Shown piece by piece: positions 35,607-43,333 of a stretch of 64,000 bases of DNA. This DNA is from Hydrogenimonas urashimensis (lineage in GTDB: Bacteria; Campylobacterota; Campylobacteria; Campylobacterales; Hydrogenimonadaceae): the NCBI RefSeq assembly GCF_016593255.1, contig NZ_AP023212.1:2086001-2150000 (forward strand), written 5' to 3'. The translations under genes were made by a program, and so were the position numbers. Numbering within the stretch: position 1 is the first letter of the stretch; each line of letters starts with the position of its first letter. The notes beneath the pieces are model-generated. The model saw nothing but the letters and a program-made list of their open reading frames with translations. It ran no database searches and was not told the origin of the DNA.

Positions 35607-36261
35607 GACGATGCAGCGCTTTTTCGAAGCTATCAGAGAAGGGAGGGCGGCGGAGTATCGGCATGGCGATATCTACGAACAGCTTGTCCGGTACCGTTTC
35701 GATGAAGCGCTTGGAAGCACCTTCCCCCGTTTTCGGTCCCGTATCGGCGAGGCTCGGTGGACAAAACTGCTGCGTCGGTTTATCGCTTCCGGTTCGGCGC
35801 ACTCCCCATTTGTTTGGCAGATGGCTTCAGATTTCAGACAATCCGTCCAAAAAGGTATAGACCGGCCGCTGCGGCATCTGCTTTGGTTCGAATGGCAGGA
35901 AGTGGCCCTGACACGCCTGACTATGCCCAAACGGCGGAAAATCGCAAAAGTCGATTTTTCGAAACGTTACCGTCTGGGCAAACGAGCCAGACTGAAAAAG
36001 CTCGTCTGTGATGTGTCCGATGAAGACAATCGGCAGATCGGGGTCTACTGGACACTGGTGTGGCAGACTTTTTCCGGTGAAAGTGCCTGGATGCGCCTGA
36101 CACCCTTCATGGGCGAGCTGCTCGCTGCATGCGATGGCAAAAATCGTCTCGGGAAAACGGTTGGAACGATATCCCCGAGATTTCGTATCCGACCGGGTGA
36201 TGCCCGCGATATTCTCAAAGAGGGATTGTTGCCGCTGCTGGCATCGAATATCGTCGTTTGA
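35596..36261 (+). CDS. hvfC: DUF2063 RiPP maturation partner (HvfC/BufC/MbnC-like)
   Basis: A 221-residue protein. The N-terminal DUF2063 DNA-binding-like domain (about 5-100) includes YRFDEALGSTFPRFRSRIG and FVWQMASDF. A C-terminal winged-helix-like region ends REGLLPLLASNIVV-like. In MbnC, HvfC and BufC this protein holds the precursor and docks it on the MNIO oxidase. Two adjacent ATGs exist at 35593 and 35596; AAGGAG spacing favours 35596. It overlaps the oxidase gene, so the two are translationally coupled and probably form a heterodimer. Confidence 0.88.
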   Translation: MAYETMQRFFEAIREGRAAEYRHGDIYEQLVRYRFDEALGSTFPRFRSRIGEARWTKLLRRFIASGSAHSPFVWQMASDFRQSVQKGIDRPLRHLLWFEWQEVALTRLTMPKRRKIAKVDFSKRYRLGKRARLKKLVCDVSDEDNRQIGVYWTLVWQTFSGESAWMRLTPFMGELLAACDGKNRLGKTVGTISPRFRIRPGDARDILKEGLLPLLASNIVV

Positions 36262-36263
36262 GG

Positions 36264-36269
36264 TATAAT
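36264..36269 (+). promoter_or_regulatory. -10 box giving a probable leaderless response-regulator mRNA
   Basis: TATAAT begins 2 nt after the HvfC-like stop and ends 6 nt before the regulator ATG. Transcription would begin at the A of the start codon. Confidence 0.5.
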
Positions 36270-36275
36270 GAATCC

Positions 36276-36932
36276 ATGAAAGTTCTGCTGCTTGAAGATG
36301 ATACCATGCTGGGCGAGCTGATCGCCGACCATCTTGGCGGAATGGGTCATGAAGTGGAGCATTATGTCGATGGTGAGGAGGCGGAGGAGGCAATTTTGCA
36401 AGGCCGTTACGATCTGCTGCTTCTGGATGTCAATGTCCCAGGTATCGACGGATTCGAACTGCTCGCTTCGATGCGTGAACGCAAAGATATGACGTCGGCG
36501 GTTATGATTACGTCGCGCAATACCAGTGCCGATTTGAAAGAGGGTTTTGACCTCGGTTGCGACGACTACATCAAAAAACCTTTCGAATTTGCCGAACTCG
36601 ATGCCCGAATCGAACATATCGTACGAATCTACGGTCTGAGAAAGAGTGAACCGATTGCTTTGGGTGGCGATACCTTTTTCGAACCGGCTGCCCACCGCCT
36701 TGTAGTCGCCGGAGAAGCGGTACCGCTGACCCCCAAAGCTTCCGAAATCCTTCACTACCTCTACAAAAACGCCGGGCGCATTGTCTCCCGGGAGGAGCTG
36801 GTCGGGAGCCTTTGGGCTTACGATGAGTCGCCTTCTGATGCGACGCTTCGAAGCTACATCAAAACCCTGCGCAAGTATGTCTCCAACATCGTGACGGAAA
36901 GGGGGGTGGGCTATGGCTTTGAACCCGGATGA
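36276..36932 (+). CDS. OmpR-family response regulator of the copper/RiPP cluster
   Basis: A 218-residue regulator. The receiver has acidic residues EDD at 7-9, phospho-acceptor Asp51 in LLLLDVNVP, TSRN and IKKPF. The C-terminal winged helix (about 120-215) ends ERGVGYGF. The start at 36276 is taken because MKVLLLEDD is the usual N-terminus; there is no ribosome-binding site, but a -10 lies 6 nt upstream. It overlaps the sensor kinase gene by 20 bp. By position it probably controls the peptide operon and neighbouring copper genes, like CusR/CopR (inference). Confidence 0.92.
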   Translation: MKVLLLEDDTMLGELIADHLGGMGHEVEHYVDGEEAEEAILQGRYDLLLLDVNVPGIDGFELLASMRERKDMTSAVMITSRNTSADLKEGFDLGCDDYIKKPFEFAELDARIEHIVRIYGLRKSEPIALGGDTFFEPAAHRLVVAGEAVPLTPKASEILHYLYKNAGRIVSREELVGSLWAYDESPSDATLRSYIKTLRKYVSNIVTERGVGYGFEPG

Positions 36933-38076
36933 GAGACGTTCGCTTTTTCGCTTTATGAGCGTCTACCTGGGTGCGGGGCTGGTCATCGTCGTAACTTTCT
37001 CCTTTCTTTTCTATCGGATCGATTCCGAATCGATCCGAGACCGGACGCTCTCTGGTCTTCGCATGACGGCGATGACGATTTCCGCTTCTGCCGTAGCGGC
37101 CCAGATGCAGGGCAAACCTTTTAAAATTCCCGAAACGTCCTGCTGTGAATACCTTCTGCTGGATGGTTCGAAAAAGCCCATTGTCGGTTCTCTTTCGGAA
37201 CCTTTCGATCTAAAGAGAGAGTTTTACGTACAAAACGGGTGCGCCCACTATATCGACCGCAGCGCCCACGGCCATATGAATATCGAATATATCGTATTAC
37301 GAGACTGCACCTACGGAGAAAAGATCCGAAACTGCGCCCTTCGTGTTATCGTCATGGGGTTGGCGGCCTACCTTTTCCTGGTACTGGTGGGATGGTACCT
37401 GGGGCGACTGTTTCTCAAGCCGATGCGCGAAAAGATCGAGGCGATGGATCGCTTCATCAAAGACAGTACCCACGAACTCAACACACCCGTCACCACCATG
37501 CTTCTGGCTCTTCAGAAGATCGAGTCCAAAGAGTGCAAACCGGTCTATCTGAAAGCACTGCAGATGAGCGGCCGGCTGATCGCACGTGTCTACGAAGATC
37601 TGACTTTCATGCTGCTGCAGGACAAACGTGTGAAGAAGGATCATCTCCGGAATGTCGATGTCGCGAACGTGGTGAAAGAGAGTGTCGAATTCTTTTCAAT
37701 CCTGGCCGAACGGAAAAGCATCGACGTGGAACTGCAGACGGAGACCTGTTACGTCGAAGCCGATCCCCACCATCTGGCACTGCTTGTCAAAAACCTGCTG
37801 GACAATGCGCTCAAATATACCCGAAGCGGCGGAAGAGTGGAGATACGCCTCGAGGCGTGCCGGTTGAGAGTCAGCGATTCCGGAAGCGGCATTCCCCATG
37901 ACAAACTGCAGGATATCTTCCGGCGTTTTCACAGAGAAAACCGTGTGGAAGGGGGGTTCGGCATCGGGCTCAGTATCGTTGAAAGCATCTGCCGGATGTA
38001 TGGCTACCATATCGACGTGGTTTCGGAAGTGGGGAGAGGAAGCACCTTCACCGTCCAATTCGCTCGGGTGTCATAA
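36913..38076 (+). CDS. Membrane histidine kinase with Cys/His-rich periplasmic sensor
   Basis: A 387-residue sensor kinase. Transmembrane helices lie at about 16-34 and 144-164, flanking a periplasmic domain of about 110 residues. That domain has unusual metal-ligand potential: Cys77-Cys78, Cys110, His112, His119, His121-Met122, Cys132 and Cys141. The phospho-acceptor is His187 in DSTHELNTPV, and the ATPase domain has DNALKY, DSGSGIP and GGFGIGLSI. There is no HAMP domain; a short linker joins TM2 to the dimerisation helix. Sensing of Cu(I) or thiol state by the loop is inference from residues and context. Confidence 0.9.
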   Translation: MALNPDERRSLFRFMSVYLGAGLVIVVTFSFLFYRIDSESIRDRTLSGLRMTAMTISASAVAAQMQGKPFKIPETSCCEYLLLDGSKKPIVGSLSEPFDLKREFYVQNGCAHYIDRSAHGHMNIEYIVLRDCTYGEKIRNCALRVIVMGLAAYLFLVLVGWYLGRLFLKPMREKIEAMDRFIKDSTHELNTPVTTMLLALQKIESKECKPVYLKALQMSGRLIARVYEDLTFMLLQDKRVKKDHLRNVDVANVVKESVEFFSILAERKSIDVELQTETCYVEADPHHLALLVKNLLDNALKYTRSGGRVEIRLEACRLRVSDSGSGIPHDKLQDIFRRFHRENRVEGGFGIGLSIVESICRMYGYHIDVVSEVGRGSTFTVQFARVS

Positions 38077-38099
38077 AATCCGGCTGAAAAATTACGGCG

Positions 38100-38672
38100 T
38101 CAATTCGACGCTTTTTTGTCGGGGAAGCTTTTGAATACCTTTGTAACCACCTGTTTGATAAAAGCTTCTCTCTCTTCGGGGGTTTTGAATCTTTTTAGCT
38201 TGTCGGTCATCTTGGCGTTCCAGAAAACTAGGTTGTCATGATGCGGATCGATGGCTTCGACGATGATTTTCCCTTCGCTCACTTCATAGGACTGGGTCGA
38301 TTTGCCGACGACGTAACTGTATCCGTAATTTCCGTAATAGGGGCTGTAATAGGTCGGAGCGATACCGATGATTCGGTAATCGTTGGAGAGCTGCCGCTGG
38401 TTGGTAGCGCCCAGATGGTAGGTGATGTAAAAGTCGGCATGGGCTTTGTCAGTGACCTCGTATCCTTTTTTCTTCATCGTTTCGGCGATGAGACGATCGA
38501 AGATTTTCTGCGCGCTTGTGGTTCTGGGATCGTCGATGGTGGGGTGGATAACGGCTACGCTTTGGAGTTTGCTGAAATCGTAGGTTTCATCTTTTTTGCT
38601 CTCAAGCGTGTGGCTGGAGCAACCGGCGAACAGGACGAGTGTCACAACAAGGGCTGCGATAGTGCGTATCAT
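38100..38672 (-). CDS. DUF4136 lipoprotein (copy 1)
   Basis: A 190-residue lipoprotein with lipobox LFAGC (Cys18). The DUF4136 domain opens YDFSKLQSVAV and contains KKGYEVTDKAHADFYITYH, a Tyr/Gly-rich stretch and a C-terminal helix around TPEEREAFIKQVVTKVFKSFP. The function is unknown; the family is envelope-associated. AAGGAG precedes the ATG. It is the last of three tandem paralogues, starting at the nucleotide adjoining the previous gene's stop. Confidence 0.85.
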   Translation of the reverse strand: MIRTIAALVVTLVLFAGCSSHTLESKKDETYDFSKLQSVAVIHPTIDDPRTTSAQKIFDRLIAETMKKKGYEVTDKAHADFYITYHLGATNQRQLSNDYRIIGIAPTYYSPYYGNYGYSYVVGKSTQSYEVSEGKIIVEAIDPHHDNLVFWNAKMTDKLKRFKTPEEREAFIKQVVTKVFKSFPDKKASN

Positions 38673-39236
38673 CTATTTTTCTCCTTTGGATGGTTGGTTT
38701 TCGGGCGGAAAATGCTTCAAAACTTCGGCGACGATGTGTCGGATGTACTCTATCCGCTCCTGTGGCGTGTCGAAATCCTTGAGCCGGTCGGTCGCCATAC
38801 CGCGCCAGAAAATTCTGTTGCCTTCGGGATCGACGGCATCGATGATGAATTTCCCTTCGGTCCAGGTATATTCACGCTCAACGGGTACCGTCATGCCGTA
38901 TCCCCAGTATCCGGGATAGTAGGGGTAGAGTCCCACCATCTGGTAGTCGGTGACGACCTGCCTTTTCTCCGTGACGTCGAGATGGAAAAGAATGTAAAAA
39001 TCGGCATTATCTTTGTCGCTGACGAAGAATCCTTTTTGCCGCATCACATCTTCGATAGCTTTCGCGAAGCGCTGCTGGGCAAGAGAGATCGTGTTGTCAT
39101 CGGATTTGGGGTAGAAGATGGCGACCCGTTCGAGTTTCGAAAAGTCATAGTTGGGGTTGTAATCGCTCGTTACGCGCAGGCTTGAACATCCTGCCAGCCA
39201 GAAAAACAGGACGATCAGCAATGTGTATACCCTCAT
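38673..39236 (-). CDS. DUF4136 lipoprotein (copy 2)
   Basis: A 187-residue lipoprotein with lipobox WLAGC (Cys17). It shares with its neighbours the YDFSKLERVAIFYP opening, KGFFVSDKDNADFYILFHLDV, a Tyr/Gly/Pro-rich segment (MVGLYPYYPGYWGYG), and TPQERIEYIRHIVAEVLKHFPP at the end. It overlaps copy 3 by 4 bp and abuts copy 1. Divergence between copies is high enough to indicate old duplications with separate roles. Confidence 0.85.
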   Translation of the reverse strand: MRVYTLLIVLFFWLAGCSSLRVTSDYNPNYDFSKLERVAIFYPKSDDNTISLAQQRFAKAIEDVMRQKGFFVSDKDNADFYILFHLDVTEKRQVVTDYQMVGLYPYYPGYWGYGMTVPVEREYTWTEGKFIIDAVDPEGNRIFWRGMATDRLKDFDTPQERIEYIRHIVAEVLKHFPPENQPSKGEK

Positions 39237-39772
39237 GGTCTCTTCCTTGTCGGAAAATCTTTCAGCAGCTGATCGACAACCGCGTTGAAGAAGGATTCAC
39301 GGCTTTTGGGGGAGTTGAAATCGGGTATCTTTTTGGCGACTTTGGCGCTCCAGAAAACCTTTTTGTCATTCGGATCGTACATATGGATGCGTATCTCCAC
39401 CTGATCGCTCGAGGGTGTGACGGTTGCCCCCACACTGCCTCCGCCATGATGCCAGCTGTAACTGCCGATGCCGAAACCGAAACTGAAATTCGATGGGACA
39501 TCCTTGACGACATAGACGTCGTAGAGTGCCGTGAAATCTCCCTTGTCGGCATATCGGTATCCTTTTGTCCGCAGATTGCCGACAATGGCGCTGCGGATGC
39601 GCTGTGAGTTGAGCGGGTCGATGTTGGAGCCGGAACTCTCCGACACGCTGAAGGTGGAGAATTTTGAAGCCTCGAAAGAGGGGTCGTAATCGACCGACGG
39701 TCCTTTGCCCGAACAGCCCACGAACGCAAGCAAAAAAAATCCGATAGCAAATGATCGCGCTATTTTCCTCAT
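39233..39772 (-). CDS. DUF4136 lipoprotein (copy 3)
   Basis: A 179-residue lipoprotein with lipobox AFVGC. The DUF4136 core has YDPSFEASKFSTFSVSES, LRTKGYRYADKGDFTALYDVYV, then a Gly/Ser/His-rich loop (FGIGSYSWHHGGGSVG). It ends SPKSRESFFNAVVDQLLKDFP. The start is ATG at 39772; a GTG one codon upstream is possible. It follows the small lipoprotein with almost no gap, so four lipoproteins are made from one transcript. Confidence 0.83.
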   Translation of the reverse strand: MRKIARSFAIGFFLLAFVGCSGKGPSVDYDPSFEASKFSTFSVSESSGSNIDPLNSQRIRSAIVGNLRTKGYRYADKGDFTALYDVYVVKDVPSNFSFGFGIGSYSWHHGGGSVGATVTPSSDQVEIRIHMYDPNDKKVFWSAKVAKKIPDFNSPKSRESFFNAVVDQLLKDFPTRKRP

Positions 39773-39776
39773 CACT

Positions 39777-40058
39777 TTATCTTCTTCTCATCCAGATTTC
39801 AACCTCTTTGTCGCTGTAGCAGCGGTTGTACCCCTCTTCCCACCCCTCTTTATAGTCGGGGTCCTCTTTGAGGGCCGGGTCGATGATTTTGTAGTTGGCC
39901 AGATTGTTTTCCCAAAATTTTTCTCCGCTTTTGCATCCATCCGTGTACCCCTTGGCGAAAGCGGGGGGTTTGGATGCCAGATAGGATTGCAACGACGGAC
40001 ATCCTGTCAGCAACAGGGGGAGGGAAACGAGTGCGCCCAGCACTATGATCTTTTTCAT
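39777..40058 (-). CDS. Small lipoprotein leading the DUF4136 operon
   Basis: A 93-residue lipoprotein with signal peptide and lipobox LLTGC (Cys20). The mature part is short, with KGYTDGCKSG and KEGWEEGYNRCYSD, two G-x-x-x-G-C-like repeats that may form a disulfide. I do not recognise a family. No ribosome-binding site is visible. TATAAT ends 6 nt before the ATG, so the mRNA is probably leaderless. Confidence 0.75.
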   Translation of the reverse strand: MKKIIVLGALVSLPLLLTGCPSLQSYLASKPPAFAKGYTDGCKSGEKFWENNLANYKIIDPALKEDPDYKEGWEEGYNRCYSDKEVEIWMRRR

Positions 40059-40064
40059 GTATCA

Positions 40065-40070
40065 ATTATA
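40065..40070 (-). promoter_or_regulatory. -10 box of the lipoprotein operon (leaderless type)
   Basis: A reverse-strand TATAAT is separated from the ATG by exactly 6 nt (40059-40064). The remaining 134 nt up to the sirtuin stop hold no recognisable gene. Confidence 0.5.
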
Positions 40071-40204
40071 ACGGATAATGAGAAAAAATGGCATGGGTTT
40101 GCGCAAAACTGCCTGTCGTCGGAAGCGGTGACCCGGCTTTTGTCCGCAACCGCGGCTGGGGAGGTTCGATCACCGAAGTCAAATACGGCGGTTCTCTCTA
40201 CGCT

Positions 40205-41032
40205 CTATGCGATCAGTGCTTTGATCCCTTCGAGGCCGCCCATGGGAACACTGTAACCAAGGGACGGATTGATCTGCGGCTCCCTCGGATTGATGCGAAT
40301 CAGTTTTGTATTCAGCTCCCTTGCGATGCGTTCACCTGTCAGTCGGACTGTCGGCACGGCGGTTCCTGCACCGATTTCGACGATGGCGAGCTTCAGTTTT
40401 TTGACGTAGAGTCTTTGCAGAAAATCCTCGAAGCGTTTTTGCTGTGCATCGGTGCGACTGCTATCCCATGTCCAGTCGCCGAACATCAGGATATTGGGTC
40501 GGGCGGTGGCGCCGCATCGGGGACAGTGCGGCCACTCCGTCGCTTTGAAACTTTCCATATCGATCGGAATATTCACGCCCTTGGCACTCCAGATACCGGC
40601 ATGGCATTGGGTGCACTGCAGATGGTGGATGCTGCCATGGCACTCTACTATCCTCTCTTCGTCGTATCCCGCCTTCTGAAACTGGCCGTCGACGTTGGAG
40701 GTAAAGACGAAATACTCCTCTTTTTTCTTTGCGGCATCGAGCAGTACAGCAAATCCCGGGTGCGGAACCGTCTCGCGGTAAAGATGGAGCCTGTGCCCGT
40801 AAAAGGCCCAGGCCAGCGCCGGGTTGGCGTCGAACCAATGGGGATTGGCCAGTTCGACGAAACTGAGCCCCAGTTTTCTGGCGACAGGATAGGCGCGCCA
40901 GAACCCCTCGTTGCCCCGAAAATCGGGCAGGCCCGAATCGACACCCATGCCAGCACCGGCGGTGATGAGCAGGGCATCGCTGTGCCGCAGCAGTTTTTTT
41001 GCCTCTTCGATGGCGTGTTGTTTCTCTTTCAT
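40205..41032 (-). CDS. Sir2-family NAD-dependent protein deacylase
   Basis: A 275-residue sirtuin. The NAD-binding segment reads TAGAGMGVDSGLPDFRG at 24-40, with TSNVDGQF at 111-118. Catalytic His132 is in ECHGS, and the zinc ligands are Cys140, Cys143, Cys170 and Cys173. It is longer than CobB-type enzymes and belongs to the bacterial group with an extra helical segment (ANPHWFDANPALAWAFYGH). It should remove acyl groups from protein lysines using NAD. A TAGAAT -10 lies 6 nt before the ATG, with only a G-run between. Confidence 0.9.
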   Translation of the reverse strand: MKEKQHAIEEAKKLLRHSDALLITAGAGMGVDSGLPDFRGNEGFWRAYPVARKLGLSFVELANPHWFDANPALAWAFYGHRLHLYRETVPHPGFAVLLDAAKKKEEYFVFTSNVDGQFQKAGYDEERIVECHGSIHHLQCTQCHAGIWSAKGVNIPIDMESFKATEWPHCPRCGATARPNILMFGDWTWDSSRTDAQQKRFEDFLQRLYVKKLKLAIVEIGAGTAVPTVRLTGERIARELNTKLIRINPREPQINPSLGYSVPMGGLEGIKALIA

Positions 41033-41038
41033 ACCCCC

Positions 41039-41044
41039 ATTCTA
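41039..41044 (-). promoter_or_regulatory. -10 box of the sirtuin gene (leaderless type)
   Basis: TAGAAT on the reverse strand is 6 nt from the ATG. The spacer GGGGGT could act weakly as a ribosome-binding site, so leaderless status is less certain here. Confidence 0.4.
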
Positions 41045-41066
41045 AAGTGTAAACCTTAAAGTTTTC

Positions 41067-41095
41067 TTGACTTTTTGAACAAAACGCGCTACAAT
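41067..41095 (+). promoter_or_regulatory. Sigma-70-type promoter of amrS-amrB
   Basis: TTGACT (41067-41072), a 17-nt spacer and TACAAT (41090-41095) make the best canonical promoter in the window. It lies about 50 nt before the amrS ATG, which has its own AGGAGGAG ribosome-binding site. Confidence 0.65.
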
Positions 41096-41147
41096 GATTC
41101 AAGATTGAGTGAGGTTTCATAAAGAAACTTCAGGAGGAGCGTATAAA

Positions 41148-42140
41148 ATGCAATATTACCGAAGGGAAGCAGGAAAGAGTCGTATCGTCTGTCTGCTTTG
41201 TAGGCACTACTGCAAGATGAAAGAGGGGCAGGTGGGTATCTGCGGTGTCAACAAGAACGAAAACGGCGTGTTGAAAAACCTGGTGTACGGGCATCCGAGC
41301 GCTTTGAACGTGGACCCGATCGAAAAGAAGCCCATCTACCACATGCTGCCGGGCACGACCGCGCTCAGTTTCGGCACGGTGGGGTGCAACTTCAAGTGCC
41401 CTTTCTGCCAAAACTGGCAGATTTCCCAGACGGCGAACATCAACGAAGAGGTCTATGTGAGTCCCGAGAAGATGGTCGAACCGGCGCTGGAGTATGGGGC
41501 GGAATCGATCGCCTACACCTATAACGAACCTACCATCTTCTACCCCTACGCGAAAGATGTCGGCACAATCGCCAAAGAGAAGGGATTGAAAAATATTTTC
41601 GTCTCCAACGGATTCGAGACTCCCGAGATCATCGACGATATGAAAGGGTGGCTCGATGCCGCCAACATCGACCTCAAATCGTGGGACGAAGGATATTACA
41701 AAAAGGTGCTCAAAGGAGGACTCGAAGCGGTAAAAGATACGCTGCGGCGCATGGTCGATGTCGGCATCTGGGTGGAAGTGACCACACTTTTGATCGAAGG
41801 TGAGAACGACAGTGACAAAGATCTGACCGAAATGGCGGAGTTCATCGCGCATGACCTTGGGCGTCATGTACCTTGGCATCTGAGCGCGTTTCATCCCGAC
41901 TACAAGATGACCGATCATCAATGGACCGGTGTTGAGACCCTGATGCGGGCCAAACAGATCGCCGAGAAAGCCGGGCTTTGGTATGTTTACCTTGGCAATG
42001 TTCCGGTGCATGGCGACACCTACTGCCCCGACTGCGGTGAATTGCTGATCGACAGGACGGGGTATAATGTAACGGTAAACAAACTGATGGAAGGGAAGTG
42101 CCCCAAATGCGGAAGGACGATCGAAGGGATCTGGAAATAG
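41148..42140 (+). CDS. amrS: AmmeMemoRadiSam-system radical SAM enzyme (AmrS)
   Basis: A 330-residue radical SAM protein. The [4Fe-4S] motif is Cys80-x3-Cys84-x2-Cys87 in GCNFKCPFC. An N-terminal Cys cluster (Cys15, Cys18, Cys22, Cys32) and C-terminal CPDCGELL and CPKCGRTI zinc-ribbon pairs are typical of AmrS. The family always occurs with Memo and often AMMECR1 proteins; the substrate is unknown. AGGAGGAG lies 9 nt before the ATG at 41148. The Memo gene follows 30 nt downstream. Confidence 0.92.
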   Translation: MQYYRREAGKSRIVCLLCRHYCKMKEGQVGICGVNKNENGVLKNLVYGHPSALNVDPIEKKPIYHMLPGTTALSFGTVGCNFKCPFCQNWQISQTANINEEVYVSPEKMVEPALEYGAESIAYTYNEPTIFYPYAKDVGTIAKEKGLKNIFVSNGFETPEIIDDMKGWLDAANIDLKSWDEGYYKKVLKGGLEAVKDTLRRMVDVGIWVEVTTLLIEGENDSDKDLTEMAEFIAHDLGRHVPWHLSAFHPDYKMTDHQWTGVETLMRAKQIAEKAGLWYVYLGNVPVHGDTYCPDCGELLIDRTGYNVTVNKLMEGKCPKCGRTIEGIWK

Positions 42141-42170
42141 CGAAAACAAAAAAGAGGAAGGAGTTTTACA

Positions 42171-42968
42171 ATGACCATACGTAAAGCGGCGGTCGCCGGG
42201 CAGTTCTATCCCGGATCGGCCGAAGAGATCAAGGCGATGTTGTCCCATTTCAACAAAGTGCTGGAAGAGCACGTACAGCGCCCTGAGCTGCTGCAGACGA
42301 AAACCCGTGCGGTGATCGTGCCCCATGCCGGATATATCTACAGCGGATTCACCGCCAACGTCGCGCACCGGCTGCTGGGTAACAGCGGTGTGAAGCGGGT
42401 AGCCGTCATCGGTCCGAGTCATCGGGTCTATCTGGCCGGGACCAGTGTGAGCGACTACGACCTGTACGAGACGCCGCTGGGTGACATTCCTGTCGATCGG
42501 GTACTGGCGCAGGAACTGATGGGCAAATTCGCCCTGGGGTTCGTTCCCGAGGCACATCACGAGCACAGTACCGAAGTGCAGATGCCTTTTATCAAGACCT
42601 ATCTGCCCGAGGCACGGGTGGTGGAGCTGGTCTATGGGGATGAAAGCCCCGGAAATCTCGCCCCTGTGATCGAGTGGCTGCTGAAAGATCCCGATACCGG
42701 TGTGGTCATCAGTACCGATCTGAGTCACTATTACGACATCGAAAAGGCGAAAGCGCTTGATAGCATCTGTCTTGATGCGGTGAGCAAACTCGATCCGCGC
42801 GAACTGCAAAGAGGGTGCGAAGCGTGCGGCAAGATCGGTGTCGAAGCGATGCTGATCGCCGCCAAAAACCTTGGCCTTGAACCCGTGTTGCTCGACTATC
42901 GCACCAGTGCGGACGCCAGCGGCGACACGTCACAGGTGGTCGGATACATGAGTGCGGCATTTGTATGA
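42171..42968 (+). CDS. amrB: AmmeMemoRadiSam-system protein B (Memo family)
   Basis: A 265-residue Memo-family protein, structurally related to extradiol dioxygenases. It starts RKAAVAGQFYPGSAEE and keeps HAGYIYSGFTA, GPSHRVYLAG, EHSTEVQMPFI and STDLSHYYD, which carry the conserved metal/active-site His and Asp residues. Human Memo binds copper and redox-related partners; the bacterial role is unknown. The usual third member, AMMECR1 (AmrA), is neither fused to it nor next to it here. Confidence 0.92.
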   Translation: MTIRKAAVAGQFYPGSAEEIKAMLSHFNKVLEEHVQRPELLQTKTRAVIVPHAGYIYSGFTANVAHRLLGNSGVKRVAVIGPSHRVYLAGTSVSDYDLYETPLGDIPVDRVLAQELMGKFALGFVPEAHHEHSTEVQMPFIKTYLPEARVVELVYGDESPGNLAPVIEWLLKDPDTGVVISTDLSHYYDIEKAKALDSICLDAVSKLDPRELQRGCEACGKIGVEAMLIAAKNLGLEPVLLDYRTSADASGDTSQVVGYMSAAFV

Positions 42969-42995
42969 TAGAATGGAAGCAAAAAAGGGATGGCA

Positions 42996-43328
42996 ATGTA
43001 TAAATGGGCAATGATGGCACTGGTTCTTTTTTCGCTCAATCTCCAGGCGGACCGGATACGAAGTACGACGATCGCCTGTTCCGACACCAAGACGCTTCAA
43101 AAGGTACTGAGCGAGGTGGGTGAATACAAAAAGCGGAATCTGCAGCTGATGCAGATGGGCTGCAAAGTACTCAGTCCGGACGATAAAATCCATATACTCG
43201 AACCCGACTCCAACTGTTGTGGCATCTTCTACAGGATACAGGTCGAAAAGAGCAACGACATCATGTATGTGCGAAAACTCGACGTCATCGTGGAGCAGGC
43301 AGGCACCGGTAATATCCTAAAATTTTGA
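42996..43328 (+). CDS. Small exported protein with four cysteines
   Basis: A 110-residue protein with a signal peptide (about 1-18, NLQAD). The mature domain contains four Cys: one in IACSD, one in QMGCKVL and two in SNCCGIFY, likely forming disulfides. AAGGG lies 7 nt before the ATG at 42996, which is preferred over 42990. A TAGAAT 18-24 nt upstream may be a promoter. It ends 5 nt from the convergent cheR stop. No family recognised. Confidence 0.68.
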   Translation: MYKWAMMALVLFSLNLQADRIRSTTIACSDTKTLQKVLSEVGEYKKRNLQLMQMGCKVLSPDDKIHILEPDSNCCGIFYRIQVEKSNDIMYVRKLDVIVEQAGTGNILKF

Positions 43329-43333
43329 TACGA

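Noticed and set aside
40059-40204. Possible short gene between the lipoprotein operon and the sirtuin
   Set aside because: Both strands stay open for a while and the DNA is GC-rich, but no start with a ribosome-binding site or family resemblance was found. Only the -10 box is supported.
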